Below are positions 1 through 8,996 of a stretch of DNA of 29,561 bases, one piece after another. The notes below the pieces were generated by a model. That model did not search any database. It was not told the origin of the DNA and saw only the letters and a list, made by a program, of their open reading frames with translations. The translations under genes were made by a program, and so were the position numbers. Every line of letters starts with the position of its first letter. The stretch's first letter is position 1. The DNA comes from DATJZH01 sp035499215 (GTDB taxonomy: Bacteria; Actinomycetota; Actinomycetes; Streptosporangiales; Streptosporangiaceae). Location: assembly GCA_035499215.1 (NCBI GenBank), contig DATJZH010000194.1, forward strand, positions 1 to 29,561, written 5' to 3'.

Positions 1-227
1 CCGGGCGGGATGCGGTAGCGGCGGGTCTTGCCGGGCTTGACAGCAAGGCCCTTCCCGCGGAGCTTGCGCAGGTCGTAAGCGGCGTGCCGGATCGTGCAGC
101 CGGCCTGCCCGGTCATGGCGCAGAGCAGATCGCCATACCGCGCGGAAAGGTCATCGGCCACCTGCCGACCGTACGGATCAGCCGCACCCGCCTCAGCCGA
201 TCCGCTTACCTCAGCCGGACTGCGCAC
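1..227 (-). CDS. C-terminal part of an unrecognised small DNA-binding-like protein, running off the left edge
   Basis: The reverse frame is open from about 251 to the window edge and encodes a basic helix-rich stretch containing AAYDLRKLRGKGL followed by KPGKTRRYRIPP. This looks like a winged-helix 'recognition helix plus wing'. I recall similar 'YDLRKLRGK...RRYHVP' stretches in uncharacterised actinobacterial proteins sometimes annotated as transposase-like or MarR-like, but I cannot name the family with certainty. The 3' end lies outside the window. In the same frame an in-frame stop at 252-254 is preceded by more codons that look coding (RFVRDFARKG), so the gene may be 5'-truncated. The listed start is a GTG at 227 with no clear ribosome site, and an ATG at 116 is also possible. 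The function is unknown. Confidence 0.4.
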   Translation of the reverse strand, partial: MRSPAEVSGSAEAGAADPYGRQVADDLSARYGDLLCAMTGQAGCTIRHAAYDLRKLRGKGLAVKPGKTRRYRIPP

Positions 228-295
228 GTCAGCCAGCCTGCCCCGCAGGGGTCATCCCTTCCGGGCGAAGTCCCGGACGAAGCGCAGCTGTCGTT

Positions 296-350
296 AGTGC
301 CGCGTTGCACCCTGGCGAGTGTCCTAAGTGCCGCGTTGCACCCTGGCGAG
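296..350. repeat. Two direct copies of a 24-bp sequence, with a nearby hairpin
   Basis: The 24-mer beginning AGTGCCGCGTTGCACC and ending CTGGCGAG occurs exactly twice, at 296-319 and 327-350, giving a 31-nt period. A perfect 6-bp inverted repeat (TCCGGG/CCCGGA, 6-nt loop) lies beside it at 260-277. The block sits between the truncated-looking minus-strand frame and the glycosyltransferase gene. Nothing else recognisable was seen in 228-432. It could be the end of an old mobile unit or a regulatory repeat, and the sequence does not decide which. Confidence 0.75.
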
Positions 351-432
351 CCGACCGCTTCCGTATACGGTGAGTGCGCATGTGCCTCGTCTCGGTACAC
401 GCAATCGCGTTCGGACTTAGTGTGAGCACGCC

Positions 433-2022
433 GTGAGCAGCGCGACGGGCAGGTCTCCCGGTCGTAGTTCTGCGATGGCCCGCCTGCCCCCCGCCGGGCC
501 GGCTGCCGATCTCACGGCCAAGATCCTCGGCTGGTCAGCGGCGGCCGGCATCACCACCTCGATCTTGATCATCATCGCGGCTCCGGCGGTCCGCAACAGC
601 TGGTCGCGGCCCAGGATCGGGCTGCCTTCGACCGGGCCGCCCTGGGAGTTCGCAGTCCGCCCGCCGATGCCGCTCACGACCGTGACGCTGGCCCTGTGGG
701 CGGCGGCCATCATCGGCGCGGCCGGCGTGGCGGCCGGGCTGGCTGCGGTAGCGCGCGGGGCGCGCCCGCCGATCCGAGCGGTGACAGCGGGCGCCATCGT
801 CGCGACGGCGGCGCTGACCGTCCTGCCGCCGGCCGGCTCAACGGACGCCATCGACTATGCCGTGTACGGCAGGATAGTGCTGCTGGGTCGCAGCCCCTAT
901 GTGATGACACCGCAGCAGCTGCGTCTGACGGGCGATCCCATCGGACTTGCCGCGCCGCACCAGTGGCGCAACCACGTGTCGGTCTACGGCCCGGCGGCGA
1001 CCGCGCAGCAGTGGGCCGCCGCAGAACTCGGCGGCAGCTCGGCAGCGCGGATCGTCTTCTGGCTCAAGCTGTGCGACGGGCTCGCGTTCGTGGCCGTGCT
1101 GCTGGCCCTCGACCGATTACTGCGATCCGACCCCGCCCGACGAGCACGGGCACACCTGCTCTGGTCGGTAAACCCCTTGCTGCTGTGGGGGCTGATGGCT
1201 GCCGGGCACATCGACGTGCTCGCGGCCGCGGCCGGATTCCTCGGCCTGATCGTGCTAGGCGAGCAGTCCAGAACGGGCGCTCCTAGCTGGCCCCGTGCGC
1301 TAGCCGCTGGCCTGCTTGCCGGGACGGCGACGGACCTTAAGATCACCTATATCCTCTTTGGCGCAGGCATAGCCTGGGTGGCTCGCCGGTCGCGTGCCGC
1401 GCTGTGCGCCGCAGCCGGCGGAGCCCTGGCGGTGGTTGTGCCCTCCTATCTCTGGTTCGGCCTGCCCGCGGTCAGGGCGCTGCTCGCCCGCAGCGACAAG
1501 GCAACCATCGAAAGCTTCTACCGGCTGCTTCGGGTGCCGATCAAGCCGGGGACGGTGCTGCTGGCAGTGGCTGGGCTCGCGTTCATCGTCGTCGCGGCAT
1601 TGATACTGCGGCACTTTCCCGATGGCTTTCCCCGCCGCCCGGCCATTAAGATCGCGCTGGCGCTCAGCATTGCCTGGCTATTTGTCTGGCCCTATCAGCT
1701 GCCCTGGTACGACACGATGGCCATCTGCCTGCTCGCGGTCTACCCAGCCTCCCGGCTCGACTGGCTGGTGCTGCTGCGGCTGGCGGCTGGCACGCTCGCA
1801 GTCATGCCGGGGACCGGGCGCCTTAGGGAGATGGTCCTGCTGCTGGGAACCGCCAAGGCCATTCACCTCATCGTCACGCCGGCCCTCATGCTTGCCGCCC
1901 TGGCGGGCCTGGTCTGGCTCTGCCTGTCTCGGGCGTGGAACTCCAGCTCCTCGAGCGCTGTAGCTGCGGCTGGGCCGGCTCAGCAGGCCGCCGGCCTGGC
2001 TCAGACTTACCGCGGCCGCTAG
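433..2022 (+). CDS. Polytopic GT-C glycosyltransferase, MptB/GT87-like (polyprenol-phosphate-mannose dependent)
   Basis: A 529-residue integral membrane protein with roughly ten or more hydrophobic segments, the first near residues 38-52 and others at 82-106 and 115-131, then regularly to the C-terminus. Acidic residues in the first extracytoplasmic loop (DAIDYAVYGR, 138-147), a following RSPY and a SVYGP segment, and a later AAGHIDVLA motif match the pattern of GT-C mannosyltransferases such as actinobacterial MptA/MptB and DUF2029 proteins. These use polyprenyl-phospho-mannose outside the membrane to build lipomannan-type glycans. Family membership is inferred from these motifs, and the acceptor is unknown. 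The start could be GTG 433 or the in-frame ATG 475, and neither has a strong ribosome site. The methyltransferase gene starts 1 nt after its stop, so the two are probably co-translated. Confidence 0.62.
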   Translation: MSSATGRSPGRSSAMARLPPAGPAADLTAKILGWSAAAGITTSILIIIAAPAVRNSWSRPRIGLPSTGPPWEFAVRPPMPLTTVTLALWAAAIIGAAGVAAGLAAVARGARPPIRAVTAGAIVATAALTVLPPAGSTDAIDYAVYGRIVLLGRSPYVMTPQQLRLTGDPIGLAAPHQWRNHVSVYGPAATAQQWAAAELGGSSAARIVFWLKLCDGLAFVAVLLALDRLLRSDPARRARAHLLWSVNPLLLWGLMAAGHIDVLAAAAGFLGLIVLGEQSRTGAPSWPRALAAGLLAGTATDLKITYILFGAGIAWVARRSRAALCAAAGGALAVVVPSYLWFGLPAVRALLARSDKATIESFYRLLRVPIKPGTVLLAVAGLAFIVVAALILRHFPDGFPRRPAIKIALALSIAWLFVWPYQLPWYDTMAICLLAVYPASRLDWLVLLRLAAGTLAVMPGTGRLREMVLLLGTAKAIHLIVTPALMLAALAGLVWLCLSRAWNSSSSSAVAAAGPAQQAAGLAQTYRGR

Positions 2023-2023
2023 C

Positions 2024-2818
2024 GTGACGGCTGTGGCTAGCCGACAAGAGCGGGCAAGGTCGTTCGGGGCGGTTGCAGCAGATTACGACAGGTTTCGGCC
2101 AGGTCCCCCCGAGGCGGCGGTCGACTGGCTGCTGCCCGAGCGCTGCGAGGTGGCGGTCGACGTGGGCGCTGGCACCGGCCTGCTGGCCCGCGCGCTGGCA
2201 CGCAAGGTCGCCATGGTCATAGCGGTTGAGCCGGATGAGCGGATGAGAGCCGTGCTGCACGCACGTTCGCCCGGCGTCCGGGTCGCCGCGGGCACGGGCG
2301 AGGCGATCCCGTTGCCCGACGCCAGCGCTGATGGCGTGTTTGTCTCGGAGGCGTGGCACTGGATGGATCCAGACCGGGCTGCCCCGGAGATCGGGCGGGT
2401 GCTGCGGGACGGCGGGCGTTTCGGGGTGATCTGGACCGGCCGTGATCGCGAGGTTGGCTGGCTCCGCGAGCTCGCCCGGCTGACCGATCCCGGCACCGCC
2501 GGGCTTGATGACCAGGCAGAAGCGCTGCGATGGGCACGGCGTCGCGAGGTCAGGCTGCCCGAACCTGGGGTTTTCCACCGCGCGGAGAGAGCGTCGTTCA
2601 CGTTCATTCGGACTATGACAAAAGGCGCAATCGTCGACATGCTGGCCACCTACAGCGGCATCATCACGGCTAACCCGCAGGACCGGGCGGCGGGGCTGGC
2701 GCAGGCGAGGACCGCACTGGACAAGCGTTTCCCCGATGCCGGCGAGATCGACGTGCCGATACGCGCGCTGTGCTGGCGCGCTGACCGCGTTACCGGGAAC
2801 GTTCCAGGCCATGGGTGA
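2024..2818 (+). CDS. Class I SAM-dependent methyltransferase (Methyltransf_11 type)
   Basis: A 264-residue soluble protein. SAM-binding motif I is VDVGAGTGLLA (about residues 45-55). It is followed by an acidic post-I motif VEPDERM, a GTGEAIPLPDASAD segment and the motif-IV-like SEAWHWMD. The later RVLRDGGRFGVIW stretch is typical of the Methyltransf_11/25 fold. This family methylates small molecules or lipid and quinone intermediates, and the substrate cannot be read here. The GTG start lies 1 nt after the stop of the upstream membrane glycosyltransferase, which suggests one transcript and perhaps a joint role in modifying a lipid-linked product (inference). The gene converges on dnaE2. Confidence 0.8.
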   Translation: MTAVASRQERARSFGAVAADYDRFRPGPPEAAVDWLLPERCEVAVDVGAGTGLLARALARKVAMVIAVEPDERMRAVLHARSPGVRVAAGTGEAIPLPDASADGVFVSEAWHWMDPDRAAPEIGRVLRDGGRFGVIWTGRDREVGWLRELARLTDPGTAGLDDQAEALRWARRREVRLPEPGVFHRAERASFTFIRTMTKGAIVDMLATYSGIITANPQDRAAGLAQARTALDKRFPDAGEIDVPIRALCWRADRVTGNVPGHG

Positions 2819-2859
2819 GCAAACGCCGGGTGAGCAAAGGTCGTGTGAGCAAAGGTCGT
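2815..2859. repeat. Three tandem 15-bp units at the methyltransferase stop codon
   Basis: GTGAGCAAACGCCGG is followed by two identical units GTGAGCAAAGGTCGT at 2830-2844 and 2845-2859. A degenerate fourth GTGAG begins at 2860. The first unit overlaps the methyltransferase stop (TGA at 2816-2818). Each unit opens with GTGAGC, so each could mimic a start codon, but no meaningful reading frame follows. It is probably replication slippage. Confidence 0.8.
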
Positions 2860-2914
2860 GTGAGTGAATCAGGTCTGCATCGGCAATCAGCTCGGTGACG
2901 AAGTCATCCTGGAA

Positions 2915-2930
2915 ACGGCCGAGAGGCCGT
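2915..2930. terminator. GNRA-loop hairpin between convergent genes, possible terminator
   Basis: ACGGCC and GGCCGT flank a GAGA loop, giving a perfect 6-bp stem closed by a GNRA tetraloop. It lies in the 171-nt gap between the plus-strand methyltransferase and the minus-strand dnaE2, where transcripts from both sides should end. There is no T tract, so this is a weak terminator prediction. Confidence 0.3.
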
Positions 2931-2989
2931 CGCCGAGGCGGCCGACGCGGCGCGGCGCGCCCGGCGCCTGCGTGCCCTGGCTCGCCGAC

Positions 2990-5900
2990 TCAGCGGAAGT
3001 CGCGGCTGCGGGCGGCGGCCACTACCCGCAGCCGCCGCAGCCGGGTGGCGAGCAGACTGACTGCCCCGTCCAGCCGTTCAACCCTGCCATGCACGAGCAG
3101 CGCGTCCGCGTCGACGCCGATCTTGCGGTAACGCTCCCATACCCGCGGCGGGCAGATGACATTGACCATCCCGCTCTCGTCCTCCAGGCTCAGGAAAACC
3201 ACCCCGCCTGCCGTCCCCGGCTGCTGCCGGTGGGTGACCAGGCCGCCCACTGCGACGGCAGCTCCCGGCCGCGCCGTCTGCAGCCGCGCCGCTGGCAGCA
3301 CGCCGCCGGCAGCCAGCAGTTCCCTGATGTGCGCGATCGGGTGCGTGCCGTAGGTCCCGGTGGCCCACAGGTCAGCGAAGGTCTCCTCGGCCGCCGTCAT
3401 GGCCGGCAGCGGCGGTGCCGCCAGCCCGGGGGTCGTGCCGGGCAGCTGGCCTGCCCTGATGGTGGCAGCAGCCCCGGCTGCCCACAGTGCCTCGCGCCTG
3501 CTCAGCCCGAAGCAGCCGAAGGCACCCGCCAGCGCCAGGGCCTCCAGCGCCGGAGCGGCGAGCATTGTGCGGCGGGCGAAGTCTTCCAGATCCGCGTACG
3601 GCTGGCCGGCCTCGATGACGGCAGCCGCGGCGGAGCCCAGGTTGCGCACCTCGGAAAGACCGAGCCTGATCGCCGGCTGGCCGACGACGGGAACTCCCCC
3701 ATGCGGCTGGCTGGCTACGGGGTAACTGGCGGGGCCAGACGCTTCGCCTCGCACCGGACCGGCGGCGGGACCAGCGGCGGCGGGAACAGCGGGCGGCATC
3801 CCTTTTTGCGTCAGGGGTCTTGCTGCTTGCGGTCTTGCCGTTTGCGACACCTCCAGGGTGGCTAGCACCGCACTGGCGTTCACGTCGACGCCGCGTACCT
3901 GCACGCCGTGCCTGCGCGCGTCCCCGATCAGGCTGGCAGGCGCGTAGAAGCCCATCGGCTGATTGCGCAGCAGGGCAGCGGTGAAGGCGGCCGGGTAGTA
4001 GCACTTCAGCCAGGCGCTGGCGTAGACCAGGTAGGCGAAGCTGATCGCGTGCGACTCGGGGAACCCGTAGCTGGAGAACGCCAAGATCTTGACGTAGATG
4101 TCCTCGGCGACCTTCAGCGGGATGCCGCGGGCGGTCATCCCCGCCAGCAGCCGGGTGCGCAGTTCCTCGATGCGCTCCGGGGCGCGCTTGGAGCTCATCG
4201 CCTGCCGGAGCCTGTCCGCCTCGGTCGCGCTGAACCCCGCGCAGTCGATGGCGATCTGCATCATCTGCTCCTGAAACAACGGCACGCCGAGGGTCTTGCC
4301 AAGCGCGCGGCGCATGGACTCATGCGGCAGGTCGGGCACCTCGTCCCCGTGCCTGCGGCGCATATAGGGATGCACCGAGCCGCCCTGGATCGGGCCCGGC
4401 CTGATCAGCGCGACCTCCACGACGAGGTCATAGAACTCGGCGGGCCGCAGCCGCGGCAGCGTGGCCATCTGCGCGCGCGACTCGACCTGGAATACTCCCA
4501 CGGTGTCGGCCGCCCGCAGCATGGCGTAGACGCCGGGGTCCTCCTGCGGGATCGAGTGCAGGCTCCAGCGCTGGCCGTGATGCCGCGCGACCAGTTCGAA
4601 ACAGTCCCGCAGCGCCGACAGCATGCCAAGGCCGAGCAGGTCGAACTTGACCAGGCCCGCGTAGGAGCAGTCGTCTTTGTCCCACTGCAGCACGGTCCGG
4701 CCCGGCATCCTGGCCCACTCCACCGGGCACACCTCCCCCACTGGCCGGTCGCAGATAACCATCCCGCCGGAGTGAATGCCCAGGTGCCGGGGCAGCCGCT
4801 GCATCCGCGCAGCGAGCCCGACGACGGGCTCGGGGACCCCGGCGTCGGGCGGGACCGGCTGGCCGGGACCGTACTGACGGGGGCCCGCCTGTCTGGCCCA
4901 GATGTCCTGCTGGTCCGGCGGGAAGCCCAGGGCCCGGCCCGCGTCCCGCAGCGCCATCCGCGGCCGGTAGGAGATCACGTTGGCGACCTGGGCCGCCTTA
5001 TCCCTGCCGTAGGTGCGGTAGACGTACTGGATCGCTTCCTCGCGGCGGCGATGCTCGATGTCCAGGTCGATGTCCGGCGGTCCGTCCCGGCCTGCCGACA
5101 GGAAACGCTCGAAGAGCAGGCCATGCTGAACGGGATCAACGCTGGTAATCCCGAGCGCGTAGCAGACAGCTGAGTTGGCTGCCGATCCCCTGCCCTGGCA
5201 CAGGATGCCGGACTCCTCGCAGAACCGGACGATGTCGTACACGATCAGGAAGTAGCCGGGGAAGCCCAGCTCAACGATGACATCAAGCTCGCGGGCTATC
5301 TGGTCATACGCGCCGGGGACCCGCTCGGCGCGGCGCGGGCCGTACCGCTGCGGTGCTTTTTCCGATACCAGCGTGCGCAGCCAGGCAGCCTCACTCTCGC
5401 CGCCGGGGGTGGGGAAATCCGGCAGCCTGGGCGCGATCACGTGGAAGTCGAACGCGCAGTCGGCGGCCAGCGCCGCGGTGCGCTCGAGCACGCCGGGGTA
5501 GCGGCGGAGCCGGGTGGCCATCTCGGCGCCGGAGCGGAGGTAGGCACTGCCGGATGCGGCCAGCCAGCCGTCCATTTCGTCCAGGCTGCTGCAGGCGCGG
5601 ATCGCCGCCAGCGCCTGGGCCAGTTTGGCGTCCGGGGGTGCCGCGTAGTGGACATTGCCGGTGGCGATCACCTCGACCCCGGCTGCTTCAGCGAGCACGC
5701 AAAGGGCGTCGTTGCGCTCGTCGTCCTCCGGCTGGTCATGACCGGTCAGTTCCACCTTGACGTTCTCGCTGCCGAACGTTTCCGTCAGGGTCTTCAGTTC
5801 CCGTGCCGCCGCCGCCGGACCGTCGGCCGCGAGCGCCGCGGGCACCGCGCCCTTGCGGCAGCCGGTGAGAACTACCCAGTGGCCATCGTGTGCACCGGCA

Positions 5901-6592
5901 AGCGCCGCCTCGTCATAGCGGGGGCGGCCTTTCCCCCCGCCTGCCAGTTGCGCGGCGGTGATCATCCGGCATAGCCGCTTGTATCCCTCCGGGTCGCGGG
6001 CCAGCACAAGCAGGTGCCGGCCAGCCGGATCGGGGATGCCGGCGCGGAGAGTCCCTGAGAGTCGCGCCGCCAGTCGTCCCGCAGTGCCGGAGACTCGTCC
6101 CGCCGGGCGAGAGGATCGTCCCGCTCCGCTGGCACTGCACCCGCTGGCACTGCACCCGCTGGGAAGGCCCAGGCTAAGCTCGGCACCGAAGACGGTGCCG
6201 AGCCTGGCGCCTTCCTGGCGCAGGCGGGCGGCCGCCTGGGCGAACTGGGGCACCCCGTACATGCCGTCGTGATCAGTGATGGCCAGCGCGGTCAGGCCGC
6301 GTCCTGCTGCCTCGGCGACCAGCTCATCAGGACTGGACGCGCCGTCAAGGAAGCTGTAAGAGGAATGGCAGTGCAGTTCGGCCCAGGGCGGATCCTGGCT
6401 GGCCCGACTGGCTGGCAGCCGGATCACCGAGCACGGCGAACGTGGTGCCGAGCGGACCCGCGGCTCTTCAGGTGCACCGTCCCGGCCGAGATTGGGGTCA
6501 TCCCCGCTGGCTATGCTGTCCGCGGCGGAACTGCGCCAGGAAAGGCGCCGCTCAAGCTCCCGCCACGGCACCGGCGGATTGTCCCAGCCCAT
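2990..6592 (-). CDS. dnaE2: Error-prone DNA polymerase DnaE2 (ImuC)
   Basis: A 1200-residue C-family polymerase that performs damage-induced translesion synthesis with ImuB and ImuA'. The PHP domain begins near residue 71 (AELHCHSSYSFLDGASSP, then AITDHDGMYG). The polymerase core has QGRGSAANS (466-474) and the catalytic PDIDLDIE (506-513), followed by VKFDLLGLG. The C-terminus has an OB-fold (VVFLSLEDESGMVNV) and the family-typical SRDFR ending. The start ATG 6592 gives MGWDNPPVPWRELERRLS, typical for DnaE2, with AAGGGG upstream; the frame is open a further 56 codons, which I rejected. Two low-complexity insertions stand out: residues 143-190 in PHP, including a 15-nt tandem repeat encoding GCSAS twice, and an Ala/Pro/Gly linker before the C-terminal helix-hairpin-helix region. 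It starts 20 nt after the HNH gene, so the two are probably one transcript. Confidence 0.97.
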   Translation of the reverse strand: MGWDNPPVPWRELERRLSWRSSAADSIASGDDPNLGRDGAPEEPRVRSAPRSPCSVIRLPASRASQDPPWAELHCHSSYSFLDGASSPDELVAEAAGRGLTALAITDHDGMYGVPQFAQAAARLRQEGARLGTVFGAELSLGLPSGCSASGCSASGAGRSSRPAGRVSGTAGRLAARLSGTLRAGIPDPAGRHLLVLARDPEGYKRLCRMITAAQLAGGGKGRPRYDEAALAGAHDGHWVVLTGCRKGAVPAALAADGPAAAARELKTLTETFGSENVKVELTGHDQPEDDERNDALCVLAEAAGVEVIATGNVHYAAPPDAKLAQALAAIRACSSLDEMDGWLAASGSAYLRSGAEMATRLRRYPGVLERTAALAADCAFDFHVIAPRLPDFPTPGGESEAAWLRTLVSEKAPQRYGPRRAERVPGAYDQIARELDVIVELGFPGYFLIVYDIVRFCEESGILCQGRGSAANSAVCYALGITSVDPVQHGLLFERFLSAGRDGPPDIDLDIEHRRREEAIQYVYRTYGRDKAAQVANVISYRPRMALRDAGRALGFPPDQQDIWARQAGPRQYGPGQPVPPDAGVPEPVVGLAARMQRLPRHLGIHSGGMVICDRPVGEVCPVEWARMPGRTVLQWDKDDCSYAGLVKFDLLGLGMLSALRDCFELVARHHGQRWSLHSIPQEDPGVYAMLRAADTVGVFQVESRAQMATLPRLRPAEFYDLVVEVALIRPGPIQGGSVHPYMRRRHGDEVPDLPHESMRRALGKTLGVPLFQEQMMQIAIDCAGFSATEADRLRQAMSSKRAPERIEELRTRLLAGMTARGIPLKVAEDIYVKILAFSSYGFPESHAISFAYLVYASAWLKCYYPAAFTAALLRNQPMGFYAPASLIGDARRHGVQVRGVDVNASAVLATLEVSQTARPQAARPLTQKGMPPAVPAAAGPAAGPVRGEASGPASYPVASQPHGGVPVVGQPAIRLGLSEVRNLGSAAAAVIEAGQPYADLEDFARRTMLAAPALEALALAGAFGCFGLSRREALWAAGAAATIRAGQLPGTTPGLAAPPLPAMTAAEETFADLWATGTYGTHPIAHIRELLAAGGVLPAARLQTARPGAAVAVGGLVTHRQQPGTAGGVVFLSLEDESGMVNVICPPRVWERYRKIGVDADALLVHGRVERLDGAVSLLATRLRRLRVVAAARSRDFR
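6126..6162. repeat. 15-bp tandem repeat inside dnaE2
   Basis: CCGCTGGCACTGCAC occurs twice in tandem (6126-6140 and 6141-6155) with a partial third copy. It encodes the repeated GCSAS in the PHP-domain insertion of DnaE2. The unit is a multiple of three, so copy-number slippage would keep the frame. Confidence 0.8.
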
Positions 6593-6612
6593 GTTCTGGC
6601 TACCCCTTCTGG

Positions 6613-8910
6613 TCAGACGGGATGGATGTCGGGCATGACGGTGTACACGCGCCCGGAGGGTGTGATCCAGCTGAAGATTCCTGGGGTGTCCTGCCGCAGG
6701 ACCCAGTACGGGTTCTGCTTGAGCAGGTGGTGGTCCCGGCAGAGGCCACCGCAATTGCACTTACAGGTCCGGCCGCCGTCCTCGTACGCGAGCGTGTGGT
6801 CAACGTCACCGCGGCAGGCGGGCCGCCGGCACGTGAGGTAACGGCAGGTCACATCCCTGGCCGCGACATAGTCCCGCAGGGAGGGCGGCGGCCGGTAGGC
6901 CGCAGTGGCAGACAGGTGCGCGCAGCCCCCGGCCGCCGCGTCGGCTATGTCGTCCGCATCGGCACGGGCACGCGCCCGAGATGCGGCCCGCAGCGCAGCG
7001 GCCAGGATTCCGCCTGCTCCCCCGGTCCCTGCTCCCCCGGCATCACCCGGCGGATCTCGACCCAGGATGGTCTCGGAAATCGTGAGCGTTACCCGGCTGA
7101 TTAGGCCGCCGCCGAGGCTCGCGCCGGGCCCGTCGCGCTGGCCTGGGCCGTCTCGCTGGCCGGTCCCTGCGCCCCGACGGGGGATGCGGGCGACGGCTCT
7201 GGCTCGCCCTGCCGGGTCGGTCAGGATGACTCGCCACTCGGTTGTGGGGTCACAGGCGGCCAGGTCGGCAAGCTGTCGGGCCTGGATCGGGGTGATGGGG
7301 CCGAGCCGGCTCAGCAAGCCCGGCTCTGGCGAGACCCCGGCCAGGGTCGACCAGGGCAAGGACAGGGTCAGCAACTGACCTGCGGCGCAGGACGACACGA
7401 GTGCTGCCCCACCGGGCGCGAGCAGCCCAGGCGGAATACCGACGGCGGGCAGATCCGGCCAGGTCGGCACCGGGCCGCTCAGGGGCCAGTCATCCTCGTC
7501 ATGGTTCCTGACGGTGTCATCGTCCCTGGATGCGTCCACACCGTCGCAGAGCCCCTCCCAACCCCGGCCTGAGTCGTCATCGTCGGCGGGGGCGTCGGGC
7601 CACGGCACCTCGTCCTCATCGGCAGGCCACTGCACGCTCTTGCCAGGGCCGTCGGGGCCGGGACCACCAGAGCCGGGACCGCCAGAACCAGGCTCGCCAG
7701 AACCAGGCCGGCCGTGGCCAGAACCGCTGGGGTGGCCACGGCTGCCGCAGGAATTGTCATTATCGGATGGCTGGTCGCCGGGGGGCTCATCGGGCGGCGC
7801 GCCCTCGGCGGGCGGGGTGGGCGGAAGGGTGCCCAGCAGCATCCCGACAAAGACCTGGGCGCACAAGAAGTCCATGGACCCGGCCGCGCCCGCAGCCTTC
7901 CAGCCGCGGGCGATCGCCTTGATCTTCGCCATCGCCGCGGCGGCGTGCACGCCCGGCAGGCTCTGACCGGCCAGTGTCGCTGTGGAGTCCGCATCCGGGT
8001 AGAGAACCACCCGGGCGCGCCGTTCCGCTTCCGCTCGCCGCCGCTCGGCACCGTCGGGATCAGCGGCGATCACCGCGCGGCGCAGGGCAGCACGCAGGCC
8101 CCCGGTCGTCTTGTCCCCCGCCCCCGGCAGGACCTCCGCTTCCACCGCCCGCGCAGCATCCTCATTCAGCAGTGACGTCGCCTCGGCGATCAGCCGCGCC
8201 CGGCCCAGGTCGATCTTCCTGGCGTGCAGCGCCGATCCGGTGGCGGCCAGCCGCCAGGCCAAAGTGACAGCGAGGTCAGTCCACCACTGCGCGCCGACGC
8301 CGGTCATCAAGAGTGCCAGTGATACTTCCGCGCATGCCTCCCGGCTGATCCGTGCCGGGCGTCCGTCCGCGTCGACGCCGATCTTGGGATCACGACCCGC
8401 GGCCCGGGCCGCGACCTGTGCGACGCAGGCCAGTTCCCTGGCCTGGGCCCAGGAAGCAAGCTGCCGGAACCCAGCCGCCGTGTCCGGCAGTGCATAGTTC
8501 GTGAGATCCGGCACGGGTGCGGCGGCTAGCAGCGCAGCCAGGCCAGGACCTGGCGCGATCTGCCCAGCGGCCCGCCCGGCCACCTCCGCGGCCGTCAGCA
8601 CCCGTGACTCACCGGATTCGATGGCATCCAGCTCGGCTTCCAGTAGCGCCTCCTGATCTTCCAGCTGGCCGGACTCAGGCTGCTCACTGCTGCCCTCCTC
8701 GCCGACCACCACTGCCAGCAGTTCCTCCAGGTCGATCTCCCACGACCAGGCGGAGGCCTGCGGCAGGCCGGCCGCCGCGGATTCCCCTCGCCCGAGATCG
8801 GGGCCGTGGCGCGATGAGCCGGCTGGGTGGGGATTACTGACGGAGTCATGCTGGGTCTCTGGATCGGGATGATCGCCAGAATCAGGCGGGGGGACGGGGT
8901 CGCCGGGCAT
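6613..8910 (-). CDS. DUF222 / HNH endonuclease-domain protein (13E12 repeat family)
   Basis: A 765-residue protein. The N-terminal part matches the DUF222 pattern of actinobacterial 13E12-repeat proteins. Its central region (about 355-460) is low-complexity Asp/Gly/Pro/Ser-rich with tandem GSGGPGSG units. The C-terminus carries an HNH-type domain with paired cysteines (C689, C694, C699), VDHTLAYEDGG (703-713), a CKCNCGGLC zinc segment (716-724) and DHH (726-728). This family is multicopy in actinobacteria and is thought to be a nuclease or selfish element; its biological role is poorly known. The start ATG 8910 has AGGAGG 5 nt upstream, and GTG 8916 overlaps that site so it was rejected. The gene lies between imuB and dnaE2, which are normally neighbours. 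A PafBC-type promoter precedes it, so it may be damage-induced together with dnaE2. Confidence 0.9.
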   Translation of the reverse strand: MPGDPVPPPDSGDHPDPETQHDSVSNPHPAGSSRHGPDLGRGESAAAGLPQASAWSWEIDLEELLAVVVGEEGSSEQPESGQLEDQEALLEAELDAIESGESRVLTAAEVAGRAAGQIAPGPGLAALLAAAPVPDLTNYALPDTAAGFRQLASWAQARELACVAQVAARAAGRDPKIGVDADGRPARISREACAEVSLALLMTGVGAQWWTDLAVTLAWRLAATGSALHARKIDLGRARLIAEATSLLNEDAARAVEAEVLPGAGDKTTGGLRAALRRAVIAADPDGAERRRAEAERRARVVLYPDADSTATLAGQSLPGVHAAAAMAKIKAIARGWKAAGAAGSMDFLCAQVFVGMLLGTLPPTPPAEGAPPDEPPGDQPSDNDNSCGSRGHPSGSGHGRPGSGEPGSGGPGSGGPGPDGPGKSVQWPADEDEVPWPDAPADDDDSGRGWEGLCDGVDASRDDDTVRNHDEDDWPLSGPVPTWPDLPAVGIPPGLLAPGGAALVSSCAAGQLLTLSLPWSTLAGVSPEPGLLSRLGPITPIQARQLADLAACDPTTEWRVILTDPAGRARAVARIPRRGAGTGQRDGPGQRDGPGASLGGGLISRVTLTISETILGRDPPGDAGGAGTGGAGGILAAALRAASRARARADADDIADAAAGGCAHLSATAAYRPPPSLRDYVAARDVTCRYLTCRRPACRGDVDHTLAYEDGGRTCKCNCGGLCRDHHLLKQNPYWVLRQDTPGIFSWITPSGRVYTVMPDIHPV

Positions 8911-8996
8911 GGGCACCTCCTCGCTGCGCTTGGCTACTCAACCGCTTCGCTGCCCTCAGTGGATCAGTCGGCAGGCTCCGCTTCAGTTCTTCGACT

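Noticed and set aside
2864..5173. Two long plus-strand frames (2864-3865 and 3908-5173)
   Set aside because: They are antisense to the DnaE2 polymerase domain. They have no ribosome site and show shadow-type composition.
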